Both the position numbers and the translations under genes were made by a program. The notes beneath the pieces are model-generated. The model ran no database searches. It saw only the letters and a list, made by a program, of their open reading frames with translations, and had not been told where the DNA came from. DNA of 64,000 nt, taken from Macropodus opercularis (Eukaryota > Chordata > Actinopteri > Anabantiformes > Osphronemidae). Of the stretch, positions 52,215 through 63,957 are shown in pieces. Positions within the stretch are counted from its first letter, which is position 1. Each line of letters starts with the position of its first letter. Location of the stretch: positions 19,035,501 through 19,099,500 of the forward strand of contig CM061092.1 of assembly GCA_030770545.1 (NCBI GenBank), given 5' to 3'.

Positions 52215-52221
52215 TTTTTTT
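52215..52221 (+). terminator. private T7 run in the convergent spacer
   Basis: A C-to-T change turns TTTCTTT into T7 in this unit only, about 240 nt after the Leu-AAG gene. Confidence 0.5.
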
Positions 52222-52287
52222 CTCCTAAGCTTCTGCCATTACACGGAACACTTAACTACACCCTAGTAGTAAACTAAAGGCTGTTTT

Positions 52288-52360
52288 CGAGGTAGCCAGG
52301 AGTCGAACCTAGAATCTTCTGATCCGAAGTCAGACGCGTTATCCATTACGCCACTAGCCC
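52288..52360 (-). tRNA. tRNA-Arg-TCG: tRNA-Arg (TCG), acceptor variant
   Basis: C4·C69 mismatch. Confidence 0.92.
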
Positions 52361-52459
52361 TGCTTTAGCTTGTGCACACATGTCGCAACATTGCCTGTAC
52401 GCGATTGACAGCGACAAAGAGCATTGCATTGAACACCAAAACAAAGAAGAAGGTATCAG

Positions 52460-52531
52460 TGCCGTGACCCGGATTCGAACCGGGGTTGCTGCGGCCACAA
52501 CGCAGAGTACTAACCACTATACGATCACGGC
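52460..52531 (-). tRNA. tRNA-His-GTG: tRNA-His (GTG)
   Basis: Consensus copy. Confidence 0.97.
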
Positions 52532-52603
52532 TGGGTTGCTGCAACTGTGCCTCCGTGCGAGGTAAACAACTAGTCCTTATTACATCCAACTAAAGGCTGT
52601 TTT

Positions 52604-52676
52604 CGAGCTAGCCAGGAGTCGAACCTAGAATCTTCTGATCCGTAGTCAGACGCGTTATCCATTGCGCCACTAGCCC
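52604..52676 (-). tRNA. tRNA-Arg-ACG: tRNA-Arg (ACG)
   Basis: Consensus copy. Confidence 0.97.
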
Positions 52677-53137
52677 TGCGTTTGGGAGTGCATAGGTGTC
52701 ACAATATTGCCTATACATCGTTGACAGGCAAACAAATATCTTCCCCCAGTTGTGGAGTTTGTCAGTTATCTGACAGTTTGCGAAGGTCGCAGGCGGCAAG
52801 AAAAGAAGCAGTAGTCATGTGTGTAGTTCTGAACTTTGCAACAACAAGCATAGCATTGAATGCAATACATAATTGTCACAACATTGCATGTACCTGCTTA
52901 ATATCGACAAAAATCTTCCTGCATGTACACGTTTACTGAGTTTGGCACTTATGTGACTGCTCGTGAAGGTTGCAGGTGTCAGAAAGTGGACCAGACGTCT
53001 TTGTGTGTAGTTGTAATCTTTGTAACAGGAAGCATAGCATTTAATGCAATGATCACCAAAACAAACAAGTTAAGGGACGTCACAGTGACGAGACTGGGAT
53101 TCGAACCGCAAATGCTGCAGTTTCTGACCGGCTCTCA

Positions 53138-53209
53138 AGCAGAGTGGCGCAGCGGAAGCGTGCTGGGCCCATAACCCAGAGGTCGATGGATCTAAACCAT
53201 CCTCTGCTA
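53138..53209 (+). tRNA. tRNA-iMet-CAT: initiator tRNA-Met (CAT), B-box variant
   Basis: ATCTAAA T-loop. Confidence 0.92.
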
Positions 53210-53428
53210 ATTGCGTTAGTGTTCGCCGTCAAGCTGTGTGATTAACACAGGGTATATGTTTTTGCCCTTTGCATTAAAGCACAAGTGTTCAGGGTTCTTT
53301 CCACCTCTTAATGGTTCAGCGATCTGTATGTAAAGCCACTGTGGACATTCCACCCCGAGTCGCCCCTCTCAGGCCAGCCTGGCATTAGTGCTTTCTTTGT
53401 TAGCCATGCATCAATTGCTTCCTTTTAA

Positions 53429-53510
53429 GGTAGTGTGGCCGAGTGGTCTAAGGCGCTGGATTTAGGCTCCAGTCTCAATTGAGGCGTGGGTTCAAATCCC
53501 ACCGCTGCCA
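53429..53510 (+). tRNA. tRNA-Leu-TAG: tRNA-Leu (TAG), T5 terminator lost
   Basis: TCTTTGC flank; next run T5 in the T5A12 tract. Confidence 0.96.
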
Positions 53511-54053
53511 TCTTTGCATCTTCCGGGAGGCAATAGCAGGCAGTAATCTCCATGAACGTTTAGTGGGTGACTGGGCCGTCAAGCTTGACGTGTAGCTGGG
53601 TTTAGGCTCCAGTCCCAATTGAGGCATGGCTTCAAATCCAACCACTGAAATTTGCGTAGTTAGTCCGTGAGTGACTGAGCTTTGAAAGTTTTTAAAAAAA
53701 AAAAATCAGATGGTGTTCATGAGAGAGAGCAGCTGACTGCAGTCCTTGAGAAGCCCGTTCAACTTAGCGTAGAGAGTCAACAGTGGTGTGACACGTGAGT
53801 GACCGAAAATGAGATACGCTCCTGCACTTCTGTTCACCTGCGGTTCATGACAAACTGATTGCAGTAGTTGGGATGAGAAACTAAAAGTTCTTGCACAAAC
53901 TGTTTTGGTATCGCAGTCTGAGTGGTATTTTTCCAATGTTCTTCGGAGCGAAGGTGTGCGGCAATGGCACGGAGGACACGTGGTCAGCAAACCTTACCGT
54001 GGATTATGGAAGGCCTGCATGCAAAGACCACAACTTCCAAGACCTTTTTCTGT

Positions 54054-54114
54054 GGCAGTGTGGCCGAGCACCCAAGGCGCTGGATTAAGGCTCCAGTCTC
54101 ATTTAAGGTGTGGG
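54054..54114 (+). pseudogene. dead tRNA-Leu-AAG copy
   Basis: Unit 14. Confidence 0.88.
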
Positions 54115-54797
54115 ATCTCTTAGAAAGTTCTAAATTTATCAAAACGTAACCTCACAATGTACAAACTTTCAGGCGTGGTAAATTCTCGCATGAGTTCAAG
54201 TTTCTCACGAATCCACTAGTGCCCCATGTGTGCGATACTGCTTCACGCTGAGCTGTAACAATCAAGCAGGTTTTGTGGAAACACCTTTGGCCAGACACAC
54301 ACTTCTTTGTATAGTAAGTTTGGAGTTCAAGGATCCAAGAGGTTAGGTACAGTGTCATTTCTTTTTCGTGAACTGGTGCCTTTACACAGAACCAGTAGAA
54401 GCCTTTATTTCAAGGGGGCCCTAATGTGTAGGGGTTTCTCTTGTTTTTAAATCCGTCTGATTTGGAGAATCTATGAACAAGTAATGGTGTAGGAGGCTGT
54501 AAATTGTTCATTGTGAGTCAAAATCTACCTGCAAACACTTTAGAGTTAAGCTCTGTGTTTGAAAATACATTGCACCTAACCTCTTAGATCCTTGAACTCA
54601 AAACCTACTATACAATAAAGTGCGTGTCTGGTCAAAGGTACTTCCACAAAACCCACTTGACTGTTAGAGCTCAGCGTCAAGTAAAATTGTATGATCTGTA
54701 TGTAAAGCCACTATGGATATTCCACCCTGAGTCGCCTGTCTTAGGTCACACTGGCGTAATTGCTTTTTTGCTTTGCTTTGCTTTGCTTTGCTTTTAA

Positions 54798-54879
54798 GGT
54801 AGTGTGGCCGAGTGGTCTAAGGCGCTGGATTAAGGCTCCAGTCTCGTTTGAGGCGTGGGTTCAAATCCCACCACTGCTA
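54798..54879 (+). tRNA. tRNA-Leu-AAG: tRNA-Leu (AAG)
   Basis: Normal anticodon stem. Ends CACTGCTA, so G1 pairs with T72; private. Confidence 0.94.
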
Positions 54880-55194
54880 AAACGCTCTGAGGCCAACAAA
54901 GCGTAACCTCTCAAAGTGCAGATATGTAGCGAATTCCCGTACGACTTCAAGTTTCTCATGAATCCACTAGTGCCCCATGTGTATGATTCTACCTCACGCT
55001 GAGCCGTAACAATCAAGTAGGTTGTGTGGAAGCACCTTTGGTTGCACTCTGAGCTATACCTGCGTAGGCATTGTCCACACACTTCTTTGTATTACAGGTT
55101 TGGAGCTTGGGTACAATACAATTTCTTTCTCCTAAGCTTCTGCCATTACACGGAACACTTAACTACACCCTAGTAGTAAACTAAAGGCTGTTTT

Positions 55195-55267
55195 CGAGCT
55201 AGCCAGGAGTCGAACCTAGAATCTTCTGATCCGAAGTCAGACGCGTTATCCATTACGCCACTAGCCC
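55195..55267 (-). tRNA. tRNA-Arg-TCG: tRNA-Arg (TCG)
   Basis: Consensus copy. Confidence 0.97.
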
Positions 55268-55366
55268 TGCTTTAGCTTGTGCACACATGTCGCAACATTG
55301 CCTGTACGCGATTGACAGCGACAAAGAGCATTGCATTGAACACCAAAACAAAGAAGAAGGTATCAG

Positions 55367-55438
55367 TGCCGTGACCCGGATTCGAACCGGGGTTGCTGCG
55401 GCCACAACGCAGAGTACTAACCACTATACGATCACGGC
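55367..55438 (-). tRNA. tRNA-His-GTG: tRNA-His (GTG)
   Basis: Consensus copy. Confidence 0.97.
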
Positions 55439-55510
55439 TGGGTTGCTGCAACTGTGCCTCCGTGCGAGGTAAACAACTAGTCCTTATTACATCCAACTAA
55501 AGGCTGTTTT

Positions 55511-55583
55511 CGAGCTAGCCAGGAGTCGAACCTAGAATCTTCTGATCCGTAGTCAGACGCGTTATCCATTGCGCCACTAGCCC
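55511..55583 (-). tRNA. tRNA-Arg-ACG: tRNA-Arg (ACG)
   Basis: Consensus copy. Confidence 0.97.
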
Positions 55584-56044
55584 TGCGTTTGGGAGTGCAT
55601 AGGTGTCACAATATTGCCTCTACATCGTTGACAGGCAAACAAATATCTTCCCCCAGTTGTGGAGTTTGTCAGTTATCTGACAGTTTGCGAAGGTCGCAGG
55701 TGGCAAGAAAAGAAGCAGTAGTCATGTGTGTAGTTCTGAACTTTGCAACAACAAGCATAGCATTGAATGCAATACATAATTGTCACAACATTGCATGTAC
55801 CTGCTTAATATCGACAAAAATCTTCCTGCACGTACACGTTTACTGAGTTTGGCACTTATGTGACTGCTCGTGAAGGTTGCAGGTGTCAGAAAGTGGACCA
55901 GACGTCTTTGTGTGTAGTTGTAATCTTTGTAACAGGAAGCATAGCATTTAATGCAATGATCACCAAAACAAACAAGTTAAGGGACGTCACAGTGACGAGA
56001 CTGGGATTCGAACCGCAAATGCTGCAGTTTCTGACCGGCTCTCA

Positions 56045-56116
56045 AGCAGAGTGGCGCAGCGGAAGCGTGCTGGGCCCATAACCCAGAGGTCGATGGATCG
56101 AAACCATCCTCTGCTA
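56045..56116 (+). tRNA. tRNA-iMet-CAT: initiator tRNA-Met (CAT)
   Basis: Consensus sequence. Confidence 0.97.
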
Positions 56117-56335
56117 ATTGCGCTAGTGTTCGCCGTCAAGCTGTGTGATTAACACAGGGTATATGTTTTTGCCGTTTGCATTAAAGCACAAGTGTTCAGG
56201 GTTCTTTCCACCTCTTAATGGTTCAGCGATCTGTATGTAAAGCCACTGTGGACATTCCACCCCGAGTCGCCCGTCTCAGGCCAGCCTGGCATTAGTGCTT
56301 TCTTTGTTAGCCATGCATCAATTGCTTCCTGTTAA

Positions 56336-56417
56336 GGTAGTGTGGCCGAGTGGTCTAAGGCGCTGGATTTAGGCTCCAGTCTCAATTGAGGCGTGGGTTC
56401 AAATCCCACCGCTGCCA
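56336..56417 (+). tRNA. tRNA-Leu-TAG: tRNA-Leu (TAG)
   Basis: Normal body with T5; flank CTGTTAAGG instead of CTTTTAAGG. Confidence 0.97.
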
Positions 56418-56960
56418 TTTTTGCATCTTCCGGGAGTTAATAGCAGGCAGTAATCTCCATGAACGTTTAGTGGGTGACTGGGCCGTCAAGCTTGACGTGT
56501 AGCTGGGTTTAGGCTCCAGTCCCAATTGAGGCATGGCTTCAAATCCAACCACTGAAATTTGCGTAGTTAGTCCGTGAGTGACTGAGCTTTGAAAGTTTTT
56601 TAAAAAAAAAAATCAGATGGTGTTCATGAGAGAGAGCAGCTGACTGCAGTCCTTGAGAAGCCCGTTCAACTTAGCGTAGAGAGTCAACAGTGGTGTGACA
56701 CGTGAGTGACCGAAAATGAGATACGCTCCTGCACTTCTGTTCACCTGCGGTTCATGACAAACTGATTGCAGTAGTTGGGATGAGAAACTAAAAGTTCTTG
56801 CACAAACTGTTTTGGTATCGCAGTCTGAGTGGTATTTTTCCAATGTTCTTCGGAGCGAAGGTGTGCGGCAATGGCACGGAGGACACGTGGTCAGCAAACC
56901 TTACCGTGGATTATGGAAGGCCTGCATGCAAAGACCACAACTTCCAAGACCTTTTTCTGT

Positions 56961-57021
56961 GGCAGTGTGGCCGAGCACCCAAGGCGCTGGATTAAGGCTC
57001 CAGTCTCATTTAAGGTGTGGG
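56961..57021 (+). pseudogene. dead tRNA-Leu-AAG copy
   Basis: Unit 15. Confidence 0.88.
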
Positions 57022-57694
57022 ATCTCTTAGAAAGTTCTAAATTTATCAAAACGTAACCTCACAATGTACAAACTTTCAGGCGTGGTAAATTCTCGCATGA
57101 GTTCAAGTTTCTCACGAATCCACTAGTGCCCCATGTGTGCGATACTGCTTCACGCTGAGCTGTAACAATCAAGCAGGTTTTGTGGAAACACCTTTGGCCA
57201 GACACACACTTCTTTGTATAGTAAGTTTGGAGTTCAAGGATCCAAGAGGTTAGGTACAGTGTCATTTCTTTTTCGTGAACTGGTGCCTTTACACAGAACC
57301 AGTAGAAGCCTTTATTTCAAGGGGGCCCTAATGTGTAGGGGTTTCTCTTGTTTTTAAATCCGTCTGATTTGGAGAATCTATGAACAAGTAATGGTGTAGG
57401 AGGCTGTAAGTTGTTCATTGTGAGTCAAAATCTACCTGCAAACACTTTAGAGTTAAGCTCTGTGTTTGAAAATACATTGCACCTAACCTCTTAGATCCTT
57501 GAACTCAAAACCTACTATACAATAAAGTGCGTGTCTGGTCAAAGGTACTTCCACAAAACCCACTTGACTGTTAGAGCTCAGCGTCAAGTAAAATTGTATG
57601 ATCTGTATGTAAAGCCACTATGGATATTCCACCCTGAGTCGCCTGTCTTAGGTCACACTGGCGTAATTGCTTTTTTGCTTTGCTTTGCTTTTAA

Positions 57695-57776
57695 GGTAGT
57701 GTGGCCGAGTGGTCTAAGGCGCTGGATTAAGGCTCCAGTCTCATTTGAGGCGTGGGTTCAAATCCCACCACTGCCA
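57695..57776 (+). tRNA. tRNA-Leu-AAG: tRNA-Leu (AAG)
   Basis: Normal stems; three-unit GCTTT flank. AAAATG follows. Confidence 0.96.
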
Positions 57777-58079
57777 AAATGCTCTGAGGCCAACAAAGCG
57801 TAACCTCTCAAAGTGCAGATATGTAGCGAATTCCCGTACGACTTCAAGTTTCTCATGAATCCACTAGTGCCCCATGTGTATGATTCTACCTCACGCTGAG
57901 CCGTATCAATCAAGTAGGTTGTGTGGTTGCACTCTGAGCTATACCTGCGTAGGCATTGTCCACACACTTCTTTGTGTTATAGGTTTGGAGCTTGGGTACA
58001 ATACAATTTCTTTCTCCTAAGCTTCTGCCATTACACGGAACACTTAACTACACCCTAGTAGTAAACTAAAGGCTGTTTT

Positions 58080-58152
58080 CGAGCTAGCCAGGAGTCGAAC
58101 CTAGAATCTTCTGATCCGAAGTCAGACGCGTTATCCATTACGCCACTAGCCC
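58080..58152 (-). tRNA. tRNA-Arg-TCG: tRNA-Arg (TCG)
   Basis: Consensus copy. Confidence 0.97.
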
Positions 58153-58251
58153 TGCTTTAGCTTGTGCACACATGTCGCAACATTGCCTGTACGCGATTGA
58201 CAGCGACAAAGAGCATTGCATTGAACACCAAAACAAAGAAGAAGGTATGAG

Positions 58252-58323
58252 TGCCGTGACCCGGATTCGAACCGGGGTTGCTGCGGCCACAACGCAGAGT
58301 ACTTACCACTATACGATCACGGC
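58252..58323 (-). tRNA. tRNA-His-GTG: tRNA-His (GTG)
   Basis: D-loop GGTAAG instead of GGTTAG; private. Confidence 0.95.
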
Positions 58324-58395
58324 TGGGTTGCTGCAACTGTGCCTCCGTGCGAGGTAAACAACTAGTCCTTATTACATCCAACTAAAGGCTGTTTT

Positions 58396-58468
58396 CGAGC
58401 TAGCCAGGAGTCGAACCTAGAATCTTCTGATCCGTAGTCAGACGCGTTATCCATTGCGCCACTAGCCC
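58396..58468 (-). tRNA. tRNA-Arg-ACG: tRNA-Arg (ACG)
   Basis: Consensus copy. Confidence 0.97.
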
Positions 58469-58929
58469 TGCGTTTGGGAGTGCATAGGTGTCACAATATT
58501 GCCTATACATCGTTGACAGGCAAACAAATATCTTCCCCCAGTTGTGGAGTTTGTCAGTTATCTGACAGTTTGCGAAGGTCGCAGGTGGCAAGAAAAGAAG
58601 CAGTAGTCATGTGTGTAGTTCTGAACTTTGCAACAACAAGCATAGCATTGAATGCAATACATAATTGTCACAACATTGCATGTACCTGCTTAATATCGAC
58701 AAAAATCTTCCTGCACGTACACGTTTACTGAGTTTGGCACTTATGTGACTGCTCGTGAAGGTTGCAGGTGTCAGAAAGTGGACCAGACGTCTTTGTGTGT
58801 AGTTGTAATCTTTGTAACAGGAAGCATAGCATTTAATGCAATGATCACCAAAACAAACAAGTTAAGGGACGTCACAGTGACGAGACTGGGATTCGAACCG
58901 CAAATGCTGCAGTTTCTGACCGGCTCTCA

Positions 58930-59001
58930 AGCAGAGTGGCGCAGCGGAAGCGTGCTGGGCCCATAACCCAGAGGTCGATGGATCGAAACCATCCTCTGCT
59001 A
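58930..59001 (+). tRNA. tRNA-iMet-CAT: initiator tRNA-Met (CAT)
   Basis: Consensus sequence. Confidence 0.97.
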
Positions 59002-59220
59002 ATTGCGTTAGTGTTCGCCGTCAAGCTGTGTGATTAACACAGGGTATATGTTTTTGCCGTTTGCATTAAAGCACAAGTGTTCAGGGTTCTTTCCACCTCC
59101 TAATGGTTCAGCGATCTGTATGTAAAGCCACTGTGGACATTCCACCCCGAGTCGCCCGTCTCAGGCCAGCCTGGCATTAGTGCTTTCTTTGTTAGCCATG
59201 CATCAATTGCTTCCTTTTAA

Positions 59221-59302
59221 GGTAGTGTGGCCGAGTGGTCTAAGGCGCTGGATTTAGGCTCCAGTCTCAATTGAGGCGTGGGTTCAAATCCCACCGCTGC
59301 CA
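59221..59302 (+). tRNA. tRNA-Leu-TAG: tRNA-Leu (TAG)
   Basis: Normal copy with T5. Confidence 0.97.
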
Positions 59303-59846
59303 TTTTTGCATCTTCCGGGAGGCAATAGCAGGCAGTAATCTCCATGAACGTTTAGTGGGTGACTGGGCCGTCAAGCTTGACGTGTAGCTGGGTTTAGGCT
59401 CCAGTCCCAATTGAGGCATGGCTTCAAATCCAACCACTGAAATTTGCGTAGTTAGTCCGTGAGTGACTGAGCTTTGAAAGTTTTAAAAAAAAAAAAAATC
59501 AGATGGTGTTCATGAGAGAGAGCAGCTGACTGCAGTCCTTGAGAAGCCCGTTCAACTTAGCGTAGAGAGTCAACAGTGGTGTGACACGTGAGTGACCGAA
59601 AATGAGATACGCTCCTGCACTTCTGTTCACCTGCGGTTCATGACAAACTGATTGCAGTAGTTGGGATGAGAAACTAAAAGTTCTTGCACAAACTGTTTTG
59701 GTATCGCAGTCTGAGTGGTATTTTTCCAATGTTCTTCGGAGCGAAGGTGTGCGGCAATGGCACGGAGGACACGTGGTCAGCAAACCTTACCGTGGATTAT
59801 GGAAGGCCTGCATGCAAAGACCACAACTTCCAAGACCTTTTTCTGT

Positions 59847-59907
59847 GGCAGTGTGGCCGAGCACCCAAGGCGCTGGATTAAGGCTCCAGTCTCATTTAAG
59901 GTGTGGG
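59847..59907 (+). pseudogene. dead tRNA-Leu-AAG copy
   Basis: Unit 16. Confidence 0.88.
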
Positions 59908-60590
59908 ATCTCTTAGAAAGTTCTAAATTTATCAAAGCGTAACCTCACAATGTACAAACTTTCAGGCGTGGTAAATTCTCGCATGAGTTCAAGTTTCTCA
60001 CGAATCCACTAGTGCCCCATGTGTGCGATACTGCTTCACGCTGAGCTGTAACAATCAAGCAGGTTTTGTGGAAACACCTTTGGCCAGACACACACTTCTT
60101 TGTATAGTAAGTTTGGAGTTCAAGGATCCAAGAGGTTAGGTACAGTGTCATTTCTTTTTCGTGAACTGGTGCCTTTACACAGAACCAGTAGAAGCCTTTA
60201 TTTCAAGGGGGCCCTAATGTGTAGGGGTTTCTCTTGTTTTTAAATCCGTCTGATTTGGAGAATCTATGAACAAGTAATGGTGTAGGAGGCTGTAAATTGT
60301 TCATTGTGAGTCAAAATCTACCTGCAAACACTTTAGAGTTAAGCTCTGTGTTTGAAAATACATTGCACCTAACCTCTTAGATCCTTGAACTCAAAACCTA
60401 CTATACAATAAAGTGCGTGTCTGGTCAAAGGTACTTCCACAAAACCCACTTGACTGTTAGAGCTCAGCGTCAAGTAAAATTGTATGATCTGTATGTAAAG
60501 CCACTATGGATATTCCACCCTGAGTCGCCTGTCTTAGGTCAGACTGGCGTAATTGCTTTTTTGCTTTGCTTTGCTTTGCTTTGCTTTTAA

Positions 60591-60672
60591 GGTAGTGTGG
60601 CCGAGTGGTCTAAGGCGCTGGATTAAGGCTCCAGTCTCGTTTGAGGCGTGGGTTCAAATCCCACCACTGCCA
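60591..60672 (+). tRNA. tRNA-Leu-AAG: tRNA-Leu (AAG)
   Basis: Normal stems; variable arm GTCTCGTTTGAGGC. Confidence 0.96.
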
Positions 60673-60987
60673 AAACGCTCTGAGGCCAACAAAGCGTAAC
60701 CTCTCAAAGTGCAGACATGTAGCGAATTCCCGTACGACTTCAAGTTTCTCATGAATCCACTAGTGCCCCATGTGTATGATTCTACCTCACGCTGAGCCGT
60801 AACAATCAAGTAGGTTGTGTGGAAGCACCTTTGGTTGCACTCTGAGCTATACCTGCGTAGGCATTGTCCACACACTTCTTTGTATTATAGGTTTGGAGCT
60901 TGGGTACAATACAATTTCTTTCTCCTAAGCTTCTGCCATTACACGGAACACTTAACTACACCCTAGTAGTAAACTAAAGGCTGTTTT

Positions 60988-61060
60988 CGAGCTAGCCAGG
61001 AGTCGAACCTAGAATCTTCTGATCCGAAGTCAGACGCGTTATCCATTACGCCACTAGCCC
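60988..61060 (-). tRNA. tRNA-Arg-TCG: tRNA-Arg (TCG)
   Basis: Consensus copy. Confidence 0.97.
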
Positions 61061-61159
61061 TGCTTTAGATTGTGCACACATGTCGCAACATTGCCTGTAC
61101 GCGATTGACAGCGACAAAGAGCATTGCATTGAACACCAAAACAAAGAAGAAGGTATGAG

Positions 61160-61231
61160 TGCCGTGACCCGGATTCGAACCGGGGTTGCTGCGGCCACAA
61201 CGCAGAGTACTAACCACTATACGATCACGGC
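61160..61231 (-). tRNA. tRNA-His-GTG: tRNA-His (GTG)
   Basis: Consensus body; the flank has GTATGAG instead of GTATCAG, as in unit 15. Confidence 0.97.
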
Positions 61232-61303
61232 TGGGTTGCTGCAACTGTGCGTCCGTGCGAGGTAAACAACTAGTCCTTATTACATCCAACTAAAGGCTGT
61301 TTT

Positions 61304-61376
61304 CGAGCTAGCCAGGAGTCGAACCTAGAATCTTCTGATCCGTAGTCAGACGCGTTATCCATTGCGCCACTAGCCC
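61304..61376 (-). tRNA. tRNA-Arg-ACG: tRNA-Arg (ACG)
   Basis: Consensus copy. Confidence 0.97.
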
Positions 61377-61837
61377 TGCGTTTGGGAGTGCATAGGTGTC
61401 ACAATATTGCCTATACATCGTTGACAGGCAAACAAATATCTTCCCCCAGTTGTGGAGTTTGTCAGTTATCTGACAGTTTGCGAAGGTCGCAGGTGGCAAG
61501 AAAAGAAGCAGTAGTCATGTGTGTAGTTCTGAACTTTGCAACAACAAGCATAGCATTGAATGCAATACATAATTGTCACAACATTGCATGTACCTGCTTA
61601 ATATCGACAAAAATCTTCCTGCACGTACACGTTTACTGAGTTTGGCACTTATGTGACTGCTCGTGAAGGTTGCAGGTGTCAGAAAGTGGACCAGACGTCT
61701 TTGTGTGTAGTTGTAATCTTTGTAACAGGAAGCATAGCATTTAATGCAATGATCACCAAAACAAACAAGTTAAGGGACGTCACAGTGACGAGACTGGGAT
61801 TCGAACCGCAAATGCTGCAGTTTCTGACCGGCTCTCA

Positions 61838-61909
61838 AGCAGAGTGGCGCAGCGGAAGCGTGCTGGGCCCATAACCCAGAGGTCGATGGATCGAAACCAT
61901 CCTCTGCTA
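61838..61909 (+). tRNA. tRNA-iMet-CAT: initiator tRNA-Met (CAT)
   Basis: Consensus sequence. Confidence 0.97.
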
Positions 61910-62128
61910 ATTGCGTTAGTGTTCGCCGTCAAGCTGTGTGATTAACACAGGGTATATGTTTTTGCCCTTTGCATTAAAGCACAAGTGTTCAGGGTTCTTT
62001 CCACCTCTTAATGGTTCAGCGATCTGTATGTAAAGCCACTGTGGACATTCCACCCCGAGTCGCCCGTCTCAGGCCAGCCTGGCATTAGTGCTTTCTTTGT
62101 TAGCCATGCATCAATTGCTTCCTTTTAA

Positions 62129-62210
62129 GGTAGTGTGGCCGAGTGGTCTAAGGCGCTGGATTTAGGCTCCAGTCTCAATTGAGGCGTGGGTTCAAATCCC
62201 ACCGCTGCCA
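62129..62210 (+). tRNA. tRNA-Leu-TAG: tRNA-Leu (TAG)
   Basis: Normal copy with T5. Confidence 0.97.
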
Positions 62211-62753
62211 TTTTTGCATCTTCCGGGAGGCAATAGCAGGCAGTAATCTCCATGAACGTTTAGTGGGTGACTGGGCCGTCAAGCTTGACGTGTAGCTGGG
62301 TTTAGGCTCCAGTCCCAATTGAGGCATGGCTTCAAATCCAACCACTGAAATTTGCGTAGTTAGTCCGTGAGTGACTGAGCTTTGAAAGTTTAAAAAAAAA
62401 AAAAATCAGATGGTGTTCATGAGAGAGAGCAGCTGACTGCAGTCCTTGAGAAGCCCGTTCAACTTAGCGTAGAGAGTCAACAGTGGTGTGACACGTGAGT
62501 GACCGAAAATGAGATACGCTCCTGCACTTCTGTTTACGTGCGGTTCATGACAAACTGATTGCAGTAGTTGGGATGAGAAACTAAAAGTTCTTGCACAAAC
62601 TGTTTTGGTATCGCAGTCTGAGTGGTATTTTTCCAATGTTCTTCGGAGCGAAGGTGTGCGGCAATGGCACGGAGGACACGTGGTCAGCAAACCTTACCGT
62701 GGATTATGGAAGGCCTGCATGCAAAGACCACAACTTCCAAGACCTTTTTCTGT

Positions 62754-62814
62754 GGCAGTGTGGCCGAGCACCCAAGGCGCTGGATTAAGGCTCCAGTCTC
62801 ATTTAAGGTGTGGG
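62754..62814 (+). pseudogene. dead tRNA-Leu-AAG copy
   Basis: Unit 17. Confidence 0.88.
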
Positions 62815-63487
62815 ATCTCTTAGAAAGTTCTAAATTTATCAAAACGTAACCTCACAATGTACAAACTTTCAGGCGTGGTAAATTCTCGCATGAGTTCAAG
62901 TTTCTCACGAATCCACTAGTGCCCCATGTGTGCGATACTGCTTCACGCTGAGCTGTAACAATCAAGAAGGTTTTGTGGAAACACCTTGGGCCAGACACAC
63001 ACTTCTTTGTATAGTAAGTTTGGAGTTCAAGGATCCAAGAGGTTAGGTACAGTGTCATTTCTTTTTCGTGAACTGGTGCCTTTACACAGAACCAGTAGAA
63101 GCCTTTATTTCAAGGGGGCCCTAATGTGTAGGGGTTTCTCTTGTTTTTAAATCCGTCTGATTTGGAGAATCTATGAACAAGTAATGGTGTAGGAGGCTGT
63201 AAATTGTTCATTGTGAGTCAAAATCTACCTGCAAACACTTTAGAGTTAAGCTCTGTGTTTGAAAATACATTGCACCTAACCTCTTAGATCCTTGAACTCA
63301 AAACCTACTATACAATAAAGTGCGTGTCTGGTCAAAGGTACTTCCACAAAACCCACTTGACTGTTAGAGCTCAGCGTCAAGTAAAATTGTATGATCTGTA
63401 TGTAAAGCCACTATGGATATTCCACCCTGAGTCGCCTGTCTTAGGTCACACTGGCGTAATAGCTTTTTTGCTTTGCTTTGCTTTTAA

Positions 63488-63569
63488 GGTAGTGTGGCCG
63501 AGTGGTCTAAGGCGCTGGATTAAGGCTCCAGTCTCGTTTGAGGCGTGGGTTCAAATCCCACCACTGCCA
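63488..63569 (+). tRNA. tRNA-Leu-AAG: tRNA-Leu (AAG)
   Basis: Normal stems; three-unit GCTTT flank combined with the GTCTCG variable arm, a mix seen only here. Confidence 0.96.
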
Positions 63570-63884
63570 AAACGCTCTGAGGCCAACAAAGCGTAACCTC
63601 TCAAAGTGCAGACATGTAGCGAATTCCCGTACGACTTCAAGTTTCTCATGAATCCACTAGTGCCCCATGTGTATGATTCTACCTCACGCTGAGCCGTAAC
63701 AATCAAGTAGGTTGTGTGGAAGCACCTTTGGTTGCACTCTGAGCTATACCTGCGTAGGCATTGTCCACACACTTCTTTGTATTACAGGTTTGGAGCTTGG
63801 GTACAATACAATTTCTTTCTCCTAAGCTTCTGCCATTACACGGAACACTTAACTACACCCTAGTAGTAAACTAAAGGCTGTTTT

Positions 63885-63957
63885 CGAGCTAGCCAGGAGT
63901 CGAACCTAGAATCTTCTGATCCGAAGTCAGACGCGTTATCCATTACGCCACTAGCCC
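63885..63957 (-). tRNA. tRNA-Arg-TCG: tRNA-Arg (TCG)
   Basis: Consensus copy; last complete gene in the window. Confidence 0.97.

Larger units (their letters stand above)
49771..52676. repeat. tRNA array unit 13
   Basis: 2,906 bases, single module. Confidence 0.95.
52677..55583. repeat. tRNA array unit 14
   Basis: 2,907 bases, single module. Confidence 0.95.
55584..58468. repeat. tRNA array unit 15
   Basis: 2,885 bases, the shortest unit; has the 12-base spacer deletion also seen in units 2 and 6. Confidence 0.95.
58469..61376. repeat. tRNA array unit 16
   Basis: 2,908 bases; its T/A tract (T4A14) is the only one totalling 18. Confidence 0.95.
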
